A stretch of 64,000 nucleotides of DNA, taken from CAYZXT01 sp964482515. GTDB lineage: Bacteria > Elusimicrobiota > Elusimicrobia > FEN-1173. The DNA lies in assembly GCA_964482515.1 (NCBI GenBank), contig CAYZXT010000003.1, positions 1 through 64,000 on the forward strand, given 5' to 3'. Of this stretch, positions 48,461-56,024 are shown one piece after another (within the stretch, counting starts at the first letter, position 1; each line of letters starts with the position of its first letter). Under the pieces are notes generated by a model. The model searched no databases. It was given only the letters and a program-made list of their open reading frames with translations, and was not told where the DNA came from. Both the position numbers and the translations under genes were made by a program.

Positions 48461-50253
48461 GCGCCCGTGCTGATCCCAGTGGCGCCGTCGGATTTGAATT
48501 GGCCCAGGCCGAAAGGATCCTCGGGCGGCGGCGTGTAAGTGTACATGACGCGGGCGTTTCCGGAAAAGACCACGTTGCTCGCGGTAGTGAGATTATGGTT
48601 TCCGGTGTAGGACGCCGCGTTCGCGGTCGTTATCTGTCCGGCGTTCAGATAGAGGACGTTCGCCGCGAAGGTTTCAACCGGGTGTCGATGCTGCACGGTC
48701 TGCGCGCTCGTTCCACCGATCGACAGGATGGTGCTCTCGTTGGCGGTCGGCGCCCCGTTGACCAATCGGTCGTGGAGATAGGCATTGCGCAATGCTTTTG
48801 TGCCGACCGGCGATGCCGGATCGGGGAAATAAAGGGTGAAGTTGCCCGTTTGGTTCCCCGTGGACTGGGCGCTCGACTGCATGGCGAAGGCCGAATAGTT
48901 TTCCGAATAGGCGCTTTCATCGGTGTAATTGTAGGTGACGATCAGTTCGACGCCCTGTCCGCCCAGGTTCGCCAGGTCCTGCACAGTCAAAGATACGGTG
49001 GAACCGTTGACCCAGTTCGCGGCCCTTTCCGTCATATCGTGTAATACCGTGAACCCGGAAATCTGCGCGGCCTGGGTCTCGATGGCGTAGGAGCGGCTGG
49101 TGGCGGCCACGGCATTGACCGAGGAGACGACGACCATGTTGGTGATGGTCGTGGAGTTATAGGAGGCATGGATGGGAGCGTAAATCCGCTTGATCGTGAC
49201 GCCGCTTTCGGCCAGGTGCAACGGCGTTTGGAAGACGCCATTGGTTCCGGTGGACTGTCCCATGCCCAGGCGGACCGTTTTCGTCTTTGTTGCCGAGGCG
49301 TTGGAATACTCGTAGGTGATGACGCATTCCGCGGACAGGAAGTTCGTCGTCATGTTGCTTCCTGTGATGATGTTCAGGGTTTGGTTGGAGTTGACGGCGA
49401 AGCCGGCCACGGACGTTTGCACAGGAGTCAAATAGCGGAAATCGAACGTATTGATTAAGGCGCCTTCCGCCGTCATGGCCGATTGCAGCGTGTTGGCTCC
49501 GATGCGGCAGGCAACGGTCCCGTCCGTGGTTGCCCCGCCGGATTGCCGATATCCGCGGATCTCGAACCATTGGTGTTTCACGGTGACGCCGCTGTCCGCG
49601 ATTTCCGCATTGTAGGTGAAGCCGATGGTGGCGGGCGAAAGCTTTGCCAGCGAGCTGGCCACATTCGCCGAATAGTAAACCGGGAAGCGGACGGTTTTGA
49701 CTTGGGTGGCCGACGTGTCATCGTACTCATAGGTGACATAGAGTTTCAATGTGTGCATGTTCGTGGTTGGTCCCGTGACGGTGACGGAGGCAGCGTAGGA
49801 TTGGTTGTTCCAAGTCGTCAATTGGGACGTGACGTTCGCGACGGCCGCGATCTTAAATTGTTCGCCGCTGCGTGTTATGTAGGTCCCGGCGGCATCGTAA
49901 ACGATGGTGCTGGCCGTGGTCCCGGTGTTGAATCGAATCACCAAGTTGGTCATGTTCGTGTTTGACGTTGCCAAGCCTTCAAATTCCAAGTAAGCGTTGC
50001 GGATGACGACGCCGGTTTCGGGAAGGTTGATGGTGGGGTCAGTGGGGTTCCAGGCGCTTCCTGAATTGATGACGGTGGCGCTGTAATATCCGCCGAAGTT
50101 GAATTCGACGGTCTTGATGCGCGTGGCCGCGTGCGCGTCAAGAGCGAATAATACGACCGCCGCGGCGAACCCCACGAACGACAAAAACCGCCGGGCCGTT
50201 TTGCGTCCGGTGGTTCTCCGCGCCGCAGCGCGATTGGGTCTCAGGAAGTTCAA
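48307..50253 (-). CDS. N-terminal part of the giant secreted protein (frame broken at 48338-48343)
   Basis: 648 residues as read, from TTG at 50253 with AAGGA six bases upstream. An Arg-rich n-region, hydrophobic core and ALDAHA cleavage site near 43 make a signal peptide. The rest has five or so beta-rich modules of about 110 residues opening with RIKTVEFNFGGYYSA, QVKTVRFPVYYSA or KTKTVRLGMGQST and alternating with ITYEY/VTYNY strands. The last domain (DGATGISTGAWTNESTVTF, then VMELKPVATAFTG) is an Ig-like domain whose second half (SGTSYHWRVRVVG) lies in the other frame, within the downstream open frame. The stop at 48307 therefore probably does not reflect the intact protein. The first base of the combined gene is 50253. 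Confidence 0.8.
   Translation of the reverse strand: MNFLRPNRAAARRTTGRKTARRFLSFVGFAAAVVLFALDAHAATRIKTVEFNFGGYYSATVINSGSAWNPTDPTINLPETGVVIRNAYLEFEGLATSNTNMTNLVIRFNTGTTASTIVYDAAGTYITRSGEQFKIAAVANVTSQLTTWNNQSYAASVTVTGPTTNMHTLKLYVTYEYDDTSATQVKTVRFPVYYSANVASSLAKLSPATIGFTYNAEIADSGVTVKHQWFEIRGYRQSGGATTDGTVACRIGANTLQSAMTAEGALINTFDFRYLTPVQTSVAGFAVNSNQTLNIITGSNMTTNFLSAECVITYEYSNASATKTKTVRLGMGQSTGTNGVFQTPLHLAESGVTIKRIYAPIHASYNSTTITNMVVVSSVNAVAATSRSYAIETQAAQISGFTVLHDMTERAANWVNGSTVSLTVQDLANLGGQGVELIVTYNYTDESAYSENYSAFAMQSSAQSTGNQTGNFTLYFPDPASPVGTKALRNAYLHDRLVNGAPTANESTILSIGGTSAQTVQHRHPVETFAANVLYLNAGQITTANAASYTGNHNLTTASNVVFSGNARVMYTYTPPPEDPFGLGQFKSDGATGISTGAWTNESTVTFKLTMASPMPTDTLTAVMELKPVATAFTGTNLSTVTPIQEHR
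48338..48343 (-). other. Frameshift site in giant gene (TCTCTC run)
   Basis: On the minus strand the run reads TCTCTC. Removing one CT joins the two frames as ACA AAT CTC AAC CGT, completing an Ig-like domain that is otherwise split. A dinucleotide repeat is a typical place for replication slippage or a consensus error. The sequence has no X XXY YYZ heptamer that would support programmed -1 shifting. Confidence 0.75.
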
Positions 50254-50283
50254 AGGAGATCCTTCATTCGCCTCCCGGCCCGC

Positions 50284-50673
50284 TCAGCTCGCCTTATTCG
50301 TCGCTTCGACGGAGTCCATCACTTCGTCCAGGGTCAGACCCGCGAGCATGCGGTTCACCCGGTTCCTGAGGCTGTCGTAGAGTTTCAGCGACATGGCTTC
50401 GCCCGGGCTCTTGGGCGCGCCGTTGAAAGTGAGCGCCTCCATGATTTCCCAGGCGTTGATCGATTCCAGGGATTTCGCCAGCTTGAATCCCCTCCCCCGC
50501 GACGACGTCACCAGGTTCGCGTGCACAAGGCTTTGCAGCACCTTGTTGCAGTACGACGCCGGCAATTGCTGTTCCTGCGCGATGTGCCGCGTGTCGAGCC
50601 AGCCCTCGTTCCGGTGCCGCGAGAGGTACTGGAGACAGGCGAGGCCGTACGCCACCGTTCGATTGAATTTCAT
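50284..50673 (-). CDS. Rrf2-family transcriptional regulator without Fe-S cysteine triad
   Basis: 129 residues with the Rrf2 winged-helix layout. MKFNRTVAYGLACLQYLSRH at the N-terminus, then DTRHIAQEQQLPASYCNKVLQSL as the recognition helix (about 27-49), and SSRGRGFKLAKSLESINAWEIMEAL for the wing and linker. Only two cysteines occur (C13 and C42), neither in the 90-110 region where IscR/NsrR-type proteins bind their cluster, so it probably senses something else or acts without a cofactor. A strong SD (AGGAGG) precedes the ATG. It lies 30 bases upstream of the giant gene and is likely its operon-mate and regulator. Confidence 0.85.
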   Translation of the reverse strand: MKFNRTVAYGLACLQYLSRHRNEGWLDTRHIAQEQQLPASYCNKVLQSLVHANLVTSSRGRGFKLAKSLESINAWEIMEALTFNGAPKSPGEAMSLKLYDSLRNRVNRMLAGLTLDEVMDSVEATNKAS

Positions 50674-50686
50674 CGTAACGCCTCCT

Positions 50687-50696
50687 CAATGCATTG
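50687..50696. promoter_or_regulatory. Palindrome upstream of Rrf2 gene (possible operator)
   Basis: Perfect 10-base palindrome CAATGCATTG immediately before the Rrf2 SD. Autoregulation at this site is only a guess. Confidence 0.3.
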
Positions 50697-50772
50697 CGTT
50701 GTTTCGAGTCGATTAATTGTTTTTTTAGACGGAGAAATCTTCGCGGAACGGAGGCGTTTCATCCGTTGGGTT

Positions 50773-50787
50773 GGATGAATTCCATCC
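50773..50787. promoter_or_regulatory. Inverted repeat upstream of Rrf2 gene (possible operator)
   Basis: GGATG-AATTC-CATCC, a 5-5-5 inverted repeat in the AT-rich 267-base gap between the ATPase gene and the Rrf2 gene. Size and spacing fit a dimeric regulator such as Rrf2. No convincing -35/-10 pair could be fixed nearby. Confidence 0.35.
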
Positions 50788-50802
50788 GATGCGAAGGCAA
50801 AT

Positions 50803-50823
50803 AAAAAACCCGGACTGCCGGGT
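50803..50823 (-). terminator. Rho-independent terminator of the peptide operon
   Basis: On the minus strand CCCGG-CAGT-CCGGG is followed directly by TTTTTT (plus strand 50803-50822). It lies 118 bases past the stop of the ExeA-like ATPase gene and separates that operon from the Rrf2/giant operon. The rest of this 267-base gap holds only the inverted repeats listed. Confidence 0.8.
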
Positions 50824-50940
50824 ACGTAATAAGAGTATCCCCGGATCGGGTTGTTTTCAAGGAAGAAATGAAGTGATTTTAGTCGGTGGGATATGGCTAA
50901 ACGTATCAATATGACGGGTAGTTTACAATGGAAAAAGCGA

Positions 50941-51747
50941 TCAGGATTCGATGTCCCGGGCCACGTCCTGGACGAGAGCCTCGTCGATCTGGGCGGTCCC
51001 TTTCCCGAATCCGTCCATGAGGGCTAGGTCGCAAATATGGTTGATTCGGCGCGGTATTCCCCCTGAATACTCGGTGACGAGCCGGAGGGCGCCCGGTGTG
51101 AAGACCGGCTGTTCCCGCCCGGCCACCCGGAGGCGGTGGAGGACGTATTCCTCGGCTTCCTGGGGTTTGAGATGGTCGAGATAGTAGCTGACGGCGATTC
51201 GCTGCTGAAGTTGCTTGATCTGCTCGATCTTTTCCTTCAATTCAGGCTGGCCGATGAACAAAAGCGTCAGAAGGAAGGCATTGTGTTTTTGGAAATTGAG
51301 GAGGAGCCGGAGCTCCTCGAAAATGACGCGCTCCTCGATGACGTGCGCCTCGTCGATGATGACCACCGTGTTCTTTCCGTCGTTGGCGTTCCGGTTGAGA
51401 AGGTCTCCCAGCGTGTGCAGCAGCGCGGTCTTGTCCTTGGGCGCGTCCTTGATGCCCAGCTGGTAGACGATTTCCTGCAGCAGTTCGATGTTGGTGAGCA
51501 TGGGGTTGAAGATGTAGGCGGTGCGGTAGCGTCCACCCCCCTGGCTGAGCTCTTCCTTGAGGGCTTCGGCGATCAGCGTCTTCCCGCATCCGTAAACGCC
51601 GGAAAGCATGGCCGCGCCCTTCTTTTCCCGCACGGCGTACAACAGCCGGTTCAGCGCTTCTTCGTGGGCCGCGGAATGATAAAGGAACCGGGGGTCGGCG
51701 GTGTTCTCGAAAGGTTTTTCGATCAGGTTCCAATGTTCGAGGTACAT
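50941..51747 (-). CDS. ExeA/GspA-like AAA ATPase
   Basis: 268 residues. The opening MYLEHWNLIEKPFENTADPRFLY is the standard N-terminus of the ExeA-type AAA_22 family. Walker A is GVYGCGKT (50-57) and Walker B TVVIIDEAH (about 127-135), with a sensor region LLTLLFIGQPEL. The C-terminal GGIPRRINHICDLAL is the typical winged lid. The peptidoglycan-binding domain of full ExeA proteins is absent. The gap of 40 bases after the permease has no clear SD. It could belong to the peptide operon or simply be co-transcribed. Its link to peptide export is unproven. Confidence 0.85.
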   Translation of the reverse strand: MYLEHWNLIEKPFENTADPRFLYHSAAHEEALNRLLYAVREKKGAAMLSGVYGCGKTLIAEALKEELSQGGGRYRTAYIFNPMLTNIELLQEIVYQLGIKDAPKDKTALLHTLGDLLNRNANDGKNTVVIIDEAHVIEERVIFEELRLLLNFQKHNAFLLTLLFIGQPELKEKIEQIKQLQQRIAVSYYLDHLKPQEAEEYVLHRLRVAGREQPVFTPGALRLVTEYSGGIPRRINHICDLALMDGFGKGTAQIDEALVQDVARDIES

Positions 51748-51787
51748 AGGCTAAGGTTAAATCATTCCCGTCGTCGGCGCAAGGAGT

Positions 51788-52597
51788 TCAATAGTGGCCC
51801 AGCGTTCCGTCGGCGCGGGACCGGCGGAGCGCCAGCGAGAACGCCAGCACGCCCAATGGCCAGAGGACGGCGATGAAGATCGCGAGCGCCCCCATTTGCG
51901 GCGAAACGTCTTTCCATCCCGCTCCCGACAGCAGCGTTTTCCGCAGACCTTCCAGCGCGTGGGTCATGGGAATGATTTGGGATATTTTTTTCAGGCCTTC
52001 GGGCAGCATGGCGACGGGGAAGAGCACGCCGCCCAGGAGCTCGCTGGCCGTGGCGACGAACCAGGTCACGGGGTTGCCGCGCTTGAACCGCATGATGAAG
52101 GCGGCCGAAAGCACGCCGAGCCCCATCATGGCGAAGATGGTCAGGGCCAACACCGCCAGCGCCGGCCCGACCTGGGCGTTCGGCAGGTTGAGGCCGTAGA
52201 CCATGACGCCGACCGCCAGATACAAACCGACCTGCAGCGTGGCGTAGAAGAAATCCCAGAGCGCGGAGCCGAGCAGGAACTCCCCGATGGAGACCGGCGT
52301 CAGCATGAGGGGTTCGAGCGTGTTGAGATATTGCTCCTGCCGGATGGATTGGGAGAAGGCGTTCAATCCCACCTGCTGGTAGTTGGCGAAGGCGATGCCG
52401 ATGAGGACGAAGGAAAAATAATCGCCGCCGTAGGGCTTGAGGGACGGGACGGCCGCGCCGCCGAAGATCTTCGAGACGAAATAAAAAGTGGTGGCGTCGA
52501 AGAAGACGCTGAAGAGCTCGAAGATGAACCCGAATTTATAGGACGTGTGGATGTTCATGTCCCGGTGGAAGAAACCCCAGAGCGTCCGGATCAGCAC
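51788..52597 (-). CDS. ABC-2 type transporter permease
   Basis: 269 residues, GTG start at 52597 overlapping the ATPase stop by 7 bases, with AAGGA upstream. It has six hydrophobic segments, with FVLIGIAFANYQQVGLNAFSQSIRQEQYLNTLEPLMLTPVS as the conserved ABC-2 cytoplasmic region and ELLGGVLFPVAMLPEGLKKISQIIPMTHALEGLR as the closing motif. It forms an exporter with the neighbouring ATPase. In this operon the cargo is probably the modified peptide. Confidence 0.9.
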   Translation of the reverse strand: MLIRTLWGFFHRDMNIHTSYKFGFIFELFSVFFDATTFYFVSKIFGGAAVPSLKPYGGDYFSFVLIGIAFANYQQVGLNAFSQSIRQEQYLNTLEPLMLTPVSIGEFLLGSALWDFFYATLQVGLYLAVGVMVYGLNLPNAQVGPALAVLALTIFAMMGLGVLSAAFIMRFKRGNPVTWFVATASELLGGVLFPVAMLPEGLKKISQIIPMTHALEGLRKTLLSGAGWKDVSPQMGALAIFIAVLWPLGVLAFSLALRRSRADGTLGHY

Positions 52598-53346
52598 GGG
52601 AGGGCGTCCTTGGTCAGGTTCTGGAAAAATTCCTCGACGGCAAATCCGGGGTTCATCGCTTTATGCCGCTCCAGGGACCCGTCGAAGCGCACCTGGCCCG
52701 CAGCGATGACGATCCATCGGTCGGAAAGTTTCTGGGCGTCGTCCAGCTGGTGCGTGGAGATGAGGAGGGTCTTCTTTCGCTTTTTTCCCCATTCGTTCAG
52801 CATCAGCTCCCGAAGGTTGATGTAGGAGATGGGATCGAGGTTCTGGTTCGGTTCGTCCAAAAGCAGCACGGGCGGATCGTGCACCACGGCGCGGGCGATC
52901 AGCACCCTCTGTTTTTGGCCGTTCGACAGCTCGCGGAAGGGCCTGTTGAGGATATCGGACAGCTGCAACTGGCGCGCGAGCTCGTCCAGCCGTTCCTTCC
53001 TCTGCGCGTGCCGTAACCCGTGAAGCCGGGCGTAGAAGGTCAGGTTTTCGCGCGCGGTCAACCGTCCGTAAAAGGAATGGCCTTCGGTCGAAGCAAAACC
53101 CAGCAGTTCCTTGGCGCGTGAAGGATGGCGGTGGGCGTCGATGTCGCCGAGCATGACCTGGCCGCTGTCGGGCGAAAGAAGCGTCGAAATGGTTTTGAGC
53201 AAAGTGGTTTTTCCCGATCCATTGGGCCCCAGGAGGCACACGATCTCGCCTTCGGGGATCACGAACGAAACGTCGCGCAGAACCTGTTTGGGCGCGGTGG
53301 AGGACGGGAAGCCTTTGAAGACGTTCTTGACGATCAGAGACGGCAT
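52591..53346 (-). CDS. ABC transporter ATP-binding protein
   Basis: 251 residues. Walker A GPNGSGKT (about 39-46), Q-loop region around ASTEGHSFYGRLT, signature LSNGQKQRV (about 138-146) and Walker B VLLLDEP (about 158-164), with the H-loop in LISTHQLDD. Belongs to the CcmA/drug-exporter type of ATPases used with ABC-2 permeases. It follows the S26-type peptidase by 12 bases. Confidence 0.93.
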   Translation of the reverse strand: MPSLIVKNVFKGFPSSTAPKQVLRDVSFVIPEGEIVCLLGPNGSGKTTLLKTISTLLSPDSGQVMLGDIDAHRHPSRAKELLGFASTEGHSFYGRLTARENLTFYARLHGLRHAQRKERLDELARQLQLSDILNRPFRELSNGQKQRVLIARAVVHDPPVLLLDEPNQNLDPISYINLRELMLNEWGKKRKKTLLISTHQLDDAQKLSDRWIVIAAGQVRFDGSLERHKAMNPGFAVEEFFQNLTKDALPC

Positions 53347-53358
53347 GGACTCAATTCC

Positions 53359-53709
53359 TCAACGAATGATGAGATGTTTAACGCGGCGGCCCGCGGAAAA
53401 AATAAAACGGCAGATCAAACCGAACAGCAACCCGGGCGCGCCCTGGGGAACGGCGCCGACGAGGCGTCCGCGGATGTTTTTCCCGTCGACCCAATGGAAC
53501 GGCATCGTGGCGGCGTCGTCCGCGATCCACCATCCCCCGTTGGCGCGGTGATAAAGGCGGTGCATCGCGGAGGCGTCGGGCGGACCGTAGAGCGCGACGT
53601 CCCCCGCGCGGTAGCGTTTCGGTTCCAGCAGGACCCGCACCAACTGTCCGTCGGCCAGGAGCGGGCGCATGCTGCCGCCGCGGGTTTGGACCCAGACGGG
53701 CGCGTTCAA
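53359..53709 (-). CDS. S26 (signal-peptidase-like) peptidase of peptide operon
   Basis: 116 residues from TTG at 53709, which overlaps the TGA of the peptide gene as TTGA. Starting at an ATG at 53775 would give 138 residues but would overlap most of the peptide gene in another frame. The serine of GGSMRPLL (S13) and the HR pair at H50 (DASAMHRLYH) match the Ser/His arrangement of ER-type signal peptidases. YRAGDVALYG and WIADDAA correspond to the conserved GD and GDN boxes. A hydrophobic C-terminal segment could anchor it. It is likely the leader protease of the pathway. Confidence 0.8.
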   Translation of the reverse strand: MNAPVWVQTRGGSMRPLLADGQLVRVLLEPKRYRAGDVALYGPPDASAMHRLYHRANGGWWIADDAATMPFHWVDGKNIRGRLVGAVPQGAPGLLFGLICRFIFSAGRRVKHLIIR

Positions 53710-53849
53710 GAGGTGGCGGGCAAAGACCGGCAGCGTCCCTGGGTGATCGGGTTTCCGGACGTGCACTTGGCGCATCCGAGGGCCGATTCCTCTATGATTT
53801 TTTCAGATACGATCTTGGGCGGAACATAGGGTTTTTTCTGCTTCGGCAT
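53706..53849 (-). CDS. Candidate RiPP precursor peptide (47 residues)
   Basis: An ATG at 53849 with GAGGG seven bases upstream opens a 47-residue frame ending TGA at 53706. The N-terminal part is charged (MPKQKKPYVPPKI), then E16, E20 and E21 and hydrophobic positions lead to ESALG at 21-25. The C-terminal part has Cys 26, 29 and 40, a GRCR motif at 38-41 and the ending LPATS with Ser 47 last. YVPPKI fits the YxxPxI/L motif bound by PqqD-like domains in lasso peptide leaders. It lies between a PRMT homologue and a peptidase, both co-directional. It is not a shadow: it has its own SD, and its end sets the peptidase start. The leader/core split near residue 25 is inferred. Confidence 0.8.
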   Translation of the reverse strand: MPKQKKPYVPPKIVSEKIIEESALGCAKCTSGNPITQGRCRSLPATS

Positions 53850-53867
53850 TTTATCCCTCGCTGGTTA

Positions 53868-54782
53868 TCAATTTCCCGACAGGCGATAAGTCCAATCCTC
53901 CGCGCGGCGCCGGGGCCGCATCGCGACCCCGATCGTTTCTCCGCGCTTCACGGTCCGCGGGTTCGGTTCCGGCAAAAACAGTTGTCCCCAGTGGGCGACG
54001 GTTTTCGCCGGGCCCGTGGAGAACGAGTTCCGGTCATCCAGCCTGACACGGAAATAAAGGCAAACGCCGGTGAACCGTCCGTTCCTGTCCGCTTCAAAAT
54101 TGACGGACAACCGTTGCGGGATCGGCCCGTCCCTTCGGAGATCCCACCGGTGAACTTCTTTCGGCCGGGCCAGAAAGTGGCGGCCATCCGTCAGGCCGAC
54201 GGCCTGGGGACGAAACCCGCGTGCGGCTTCCTGTTTCAATAGCAATGGCCGCATCGGGCTGAAATCGAACCCGTAGGGTTGCCGCCAGAAATCAAACGAC
54301 CGCTCCATCATCGGCGGATAGTCCACGGGGACCGCGAAGAGCTCCGCCCGAAAGGGAATCAACCGGGCAGACGGTTTCAAACAATAACGCCGCGCGTGCC
54401 GGACGATATCGTCCGCGCCTTCGTCCCAGAGCGCGACGCCGAAATGTTCATGCAAAAGGACGTCCGCTTTTTGGCGCGGATGGAAATTGAAAATATCGCT
54501 GCGGATGAAATCGATCTTCTCCAGCAGTCCGTTGGCGCGGGCGATCCCGCGGGCGACGGCGATCAAGGGCGATCTGTCGACGGCGATGACCTTCCGGCAA
54601 CCGGCGCGGGCCGCGAACAACGCGAAGATCCCTGTTCCGCACCCCAAATCCAAAACGACGTCCGTCTTTTTCACCGTCCGTTCGATGGCCCGTTTGTAGG
54701 CCAGCGTCCGGACGCGGTCGCGGAGCATGACTTCATGGGCCCGCAGAAGTTCAAACGGACGGAGACGCTTTTTGTTCCCCAT
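53868..54782 (-). CDS. PRMT-like arginine methyltransferase homologue
   Basis: 304 residues. The sequence follows eukaryotic PRMTs: HEVMLRDRVRTLAYKRAI (16-33), SAM loop VLDLGCGTGIFALFAARAG (43-61) with VIAVDRSP after it, then the double-E loop with E112 and E121 (HEHFGVALWDE), LIPFRAELFAVPV, and a late HW (264-265, AHWGQLFLPEP) equivalent to the THW loop. The YFxxY element of the N-terminal helix is not conserved. PRMTs methylate arginine guanidines, and bacterial members are uncommon. The adjacent peptide has two Arg in a GRCR context, so it is the most likely substrate (inference). Confidence 0.85.
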   Translation of the reverse strand: MGNKKRLRPFELLRAHEVMLRDRVRTLAYKRAIERTVKKTDVVLDLGCGTGIFALFAARAGCRKVIAVDRSPLIAVARGIARANGLLEKIDFIRSDIFNFHPRQKADVLLHEHFGVALWDEGADDIVRHARRYCLKPSARLIPFRAELFAVPVDYPPMMERSFDFWRQPYGFDFSPMRPLLLKQEAARGFRPQAVGLTDGRHFLARPKEVHRWDLRRDGPIPQRLSVNFEADRNGRFTGVCLYFRVRLDDRNSFSTGPAKTVAHWGQLFLPEPNPRTVKRGETIGVAMRPRRRAEDWTYRLSGN

Positions 54783-54785
54783 TCC

Positions 54786-56024
54786 TCAGGACCGCAGGGA
54801 AATGGGAATGACTCCCTGGCGCGGAGCGGTCGCCTGTCCGCCGCTTCCACAGCCTCCGCATTTTCCGGGGCCGCAGCCGCCGCTAGGCGCAGTGCCGGGT
54901 TGTGGAACGGCGCAGCCTGAAACGGCGTTGGCGCGTCCGGCGATCGGTTCGTTGAGGGATTTTTCCAGATTGGTCACCGGCGGTTTCAATCCCGTCACCG
55001 TTTCGTAATTGAGCTTGGCCAGGTGGCAGGCTTCGCGCGAAGGGCCGAAAGCGTCGCCGTCCTCGCGGTCCGCCAATCCCGTGCAGCGCGGGCACCAGGA
55101 CAGAAGCTCGCAGGAATTGCAGACCGGGAAATCCTCCCGCGTGAGGTTCGCGATCTTTTGGGCTTTGGGCGACGTCCAGATGTTGCCGACGGAGTTTTCC
55201 CGGACGTTCCCCAGCACCGTGCGCCACTCGATGCAGGGATAGACGTCGCCGCCGGGCCCGATGGATAGATAGGAACGGCCGGCTTCGCAGACCGGCGTGG
55301 CGAGCAGGTGGTCTTCGGGCGTGTCGCCCTGGGCGGAAAGCCGCAGGATCGGATCGCGGAAGGCGGCTTTCAGTTCCTCGTCGAAAGTCCGCAGGGCCAA
55401 GGGCGCCTGGTCTTTGTCGTCCCGCGGGACCACGGTCGGGTCGAACTTATAACGAAAACCCTCCGCATTCGCCAGCGCGATCAAGAACGGATAGTCCGCG
55501 ATGTTCATGTTCATGAGCGGGCATTTGATGACGACGGTGATCCCGCCTTTTCGGAGGACGCGGCCCGCGGCCACGGAACGCGCGAAGGCGCCGGGGATCT
55601 GGACCAGCGCGTCGTGGGTTTCTTCTTTTCCGTAAAGGCTGATTTCCACTTTGCCGACTTGGTGGTCCACCAGGGCCTGCGCGGCTTTCGGCGTCAGCAG
55701 CGTGCCGGTGGTGAACACCCGCAGGTCGAAGGACCTCTTCCGGGCGTGGGCGACCAGCTCCAGGAAATCCGGCCGCATGAAGACTTCGCCGCCGGAGAGG
55801 GTAAGATAAAGCACGCCCAAGTCCGCCATCTCGTCGAAGACGCGTTTCCATTCGACCGTGGACAGCTCGTCGGCCTCGCGGGCGCTCTTGCGGCGCTGGC
55901 CTTCGGGCAGATAGCAATGTTGGCAGTTGAGGTTGCAGCGCCAGGTGATTTCGCAGAGGGCGGAATGGGGCACGTGGTTCTTTTCGCAGAGTTCCGCCAT
56001 TCGCCAGGACAGGCTGGATGCCAT
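54786..56024 (-). CDS. Radical SAM/SPASM peptide-modifying enzyme with Cys/Gly-rich tail
   Basis: 412 residues. The 4Fe-4S triad C30-x3-C34-x2-C37 (WRCNLNCQHCY) and the SAM-binding LTLSGGEVFMRPDF region define a radical SAM enzyme. The SPASM region has YPCIEW, then FPVCNSCELLSWCPRC and REACHLAK, enough cysteines for two further clusters. The last 47 residues add an unusual tail with four Cys and many Gly (GGCGPGKCGGCGSGG). ATG 56024 overlaps the PqqD stop as TGATG, with GAGGAGG just upstream. SPASM enzymes next to PqqD-like proteins usually act on short peptides; a thioether or C-C bond is possible. Confidence 0.9.
   Translation of the reverse strand: MASSLSWRMAELCEKNHVPHSALCEITWRCNLNCQHCYLPEGQRRKSAREADELSTVEWKRVFDEMADLGVLYLTLSGGEVFMRPDFLELVAHARKRSFDLRVFTTGTLLTPKAAQALVDHQVGKVEISLYGKEETHDALVQIPGAFARSVAAGRVLRKGGITVVIKCPLMNMNIADYPFLIALANAEGFRYKFDPTVVPRDDKDQAPLALRTFDEELKAAFRDPILRLSAQGDTPEDHLLATPVCEAGRSYLSIGPGGDVYPCIEWRTVLGNVRENSVGNIWTSPKAQKIANLTREDFPVCNSCELLSWCPRCTGLADREDGDAFGPSREACHLAKLNYETVTGLKPPVTNLEKSLNEPIAGRANAVSGCAVPQPGTAPSGGCGPGKCGGCGSGGQATAPRQGVIPISLRS

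Noticed and set aside
50254..50270. ATG mini-frame (MKDLL) just before the giant gene
   Set aside because: ATG lies only 3 bases from GGGAGG and the frame is five codons; it overlaps the TTG start. Probably chance, though a leader peptide is possible.
50674..50940. Promoter of the Rrf2/giant operon
   Set aside because: AT-rich sequence is present, but no -35/-10 pair with acceptable spacing could be fixed; only the terminator and inverted repeats are reported.
53710..53775. ATG 53775 as start of the S26-type peptidase
   Set aside because: The extra 22 residues overlap the peptide gene and precede the conserved GGSM region without matching the family; TTG 53709 fits the coupling pattern.
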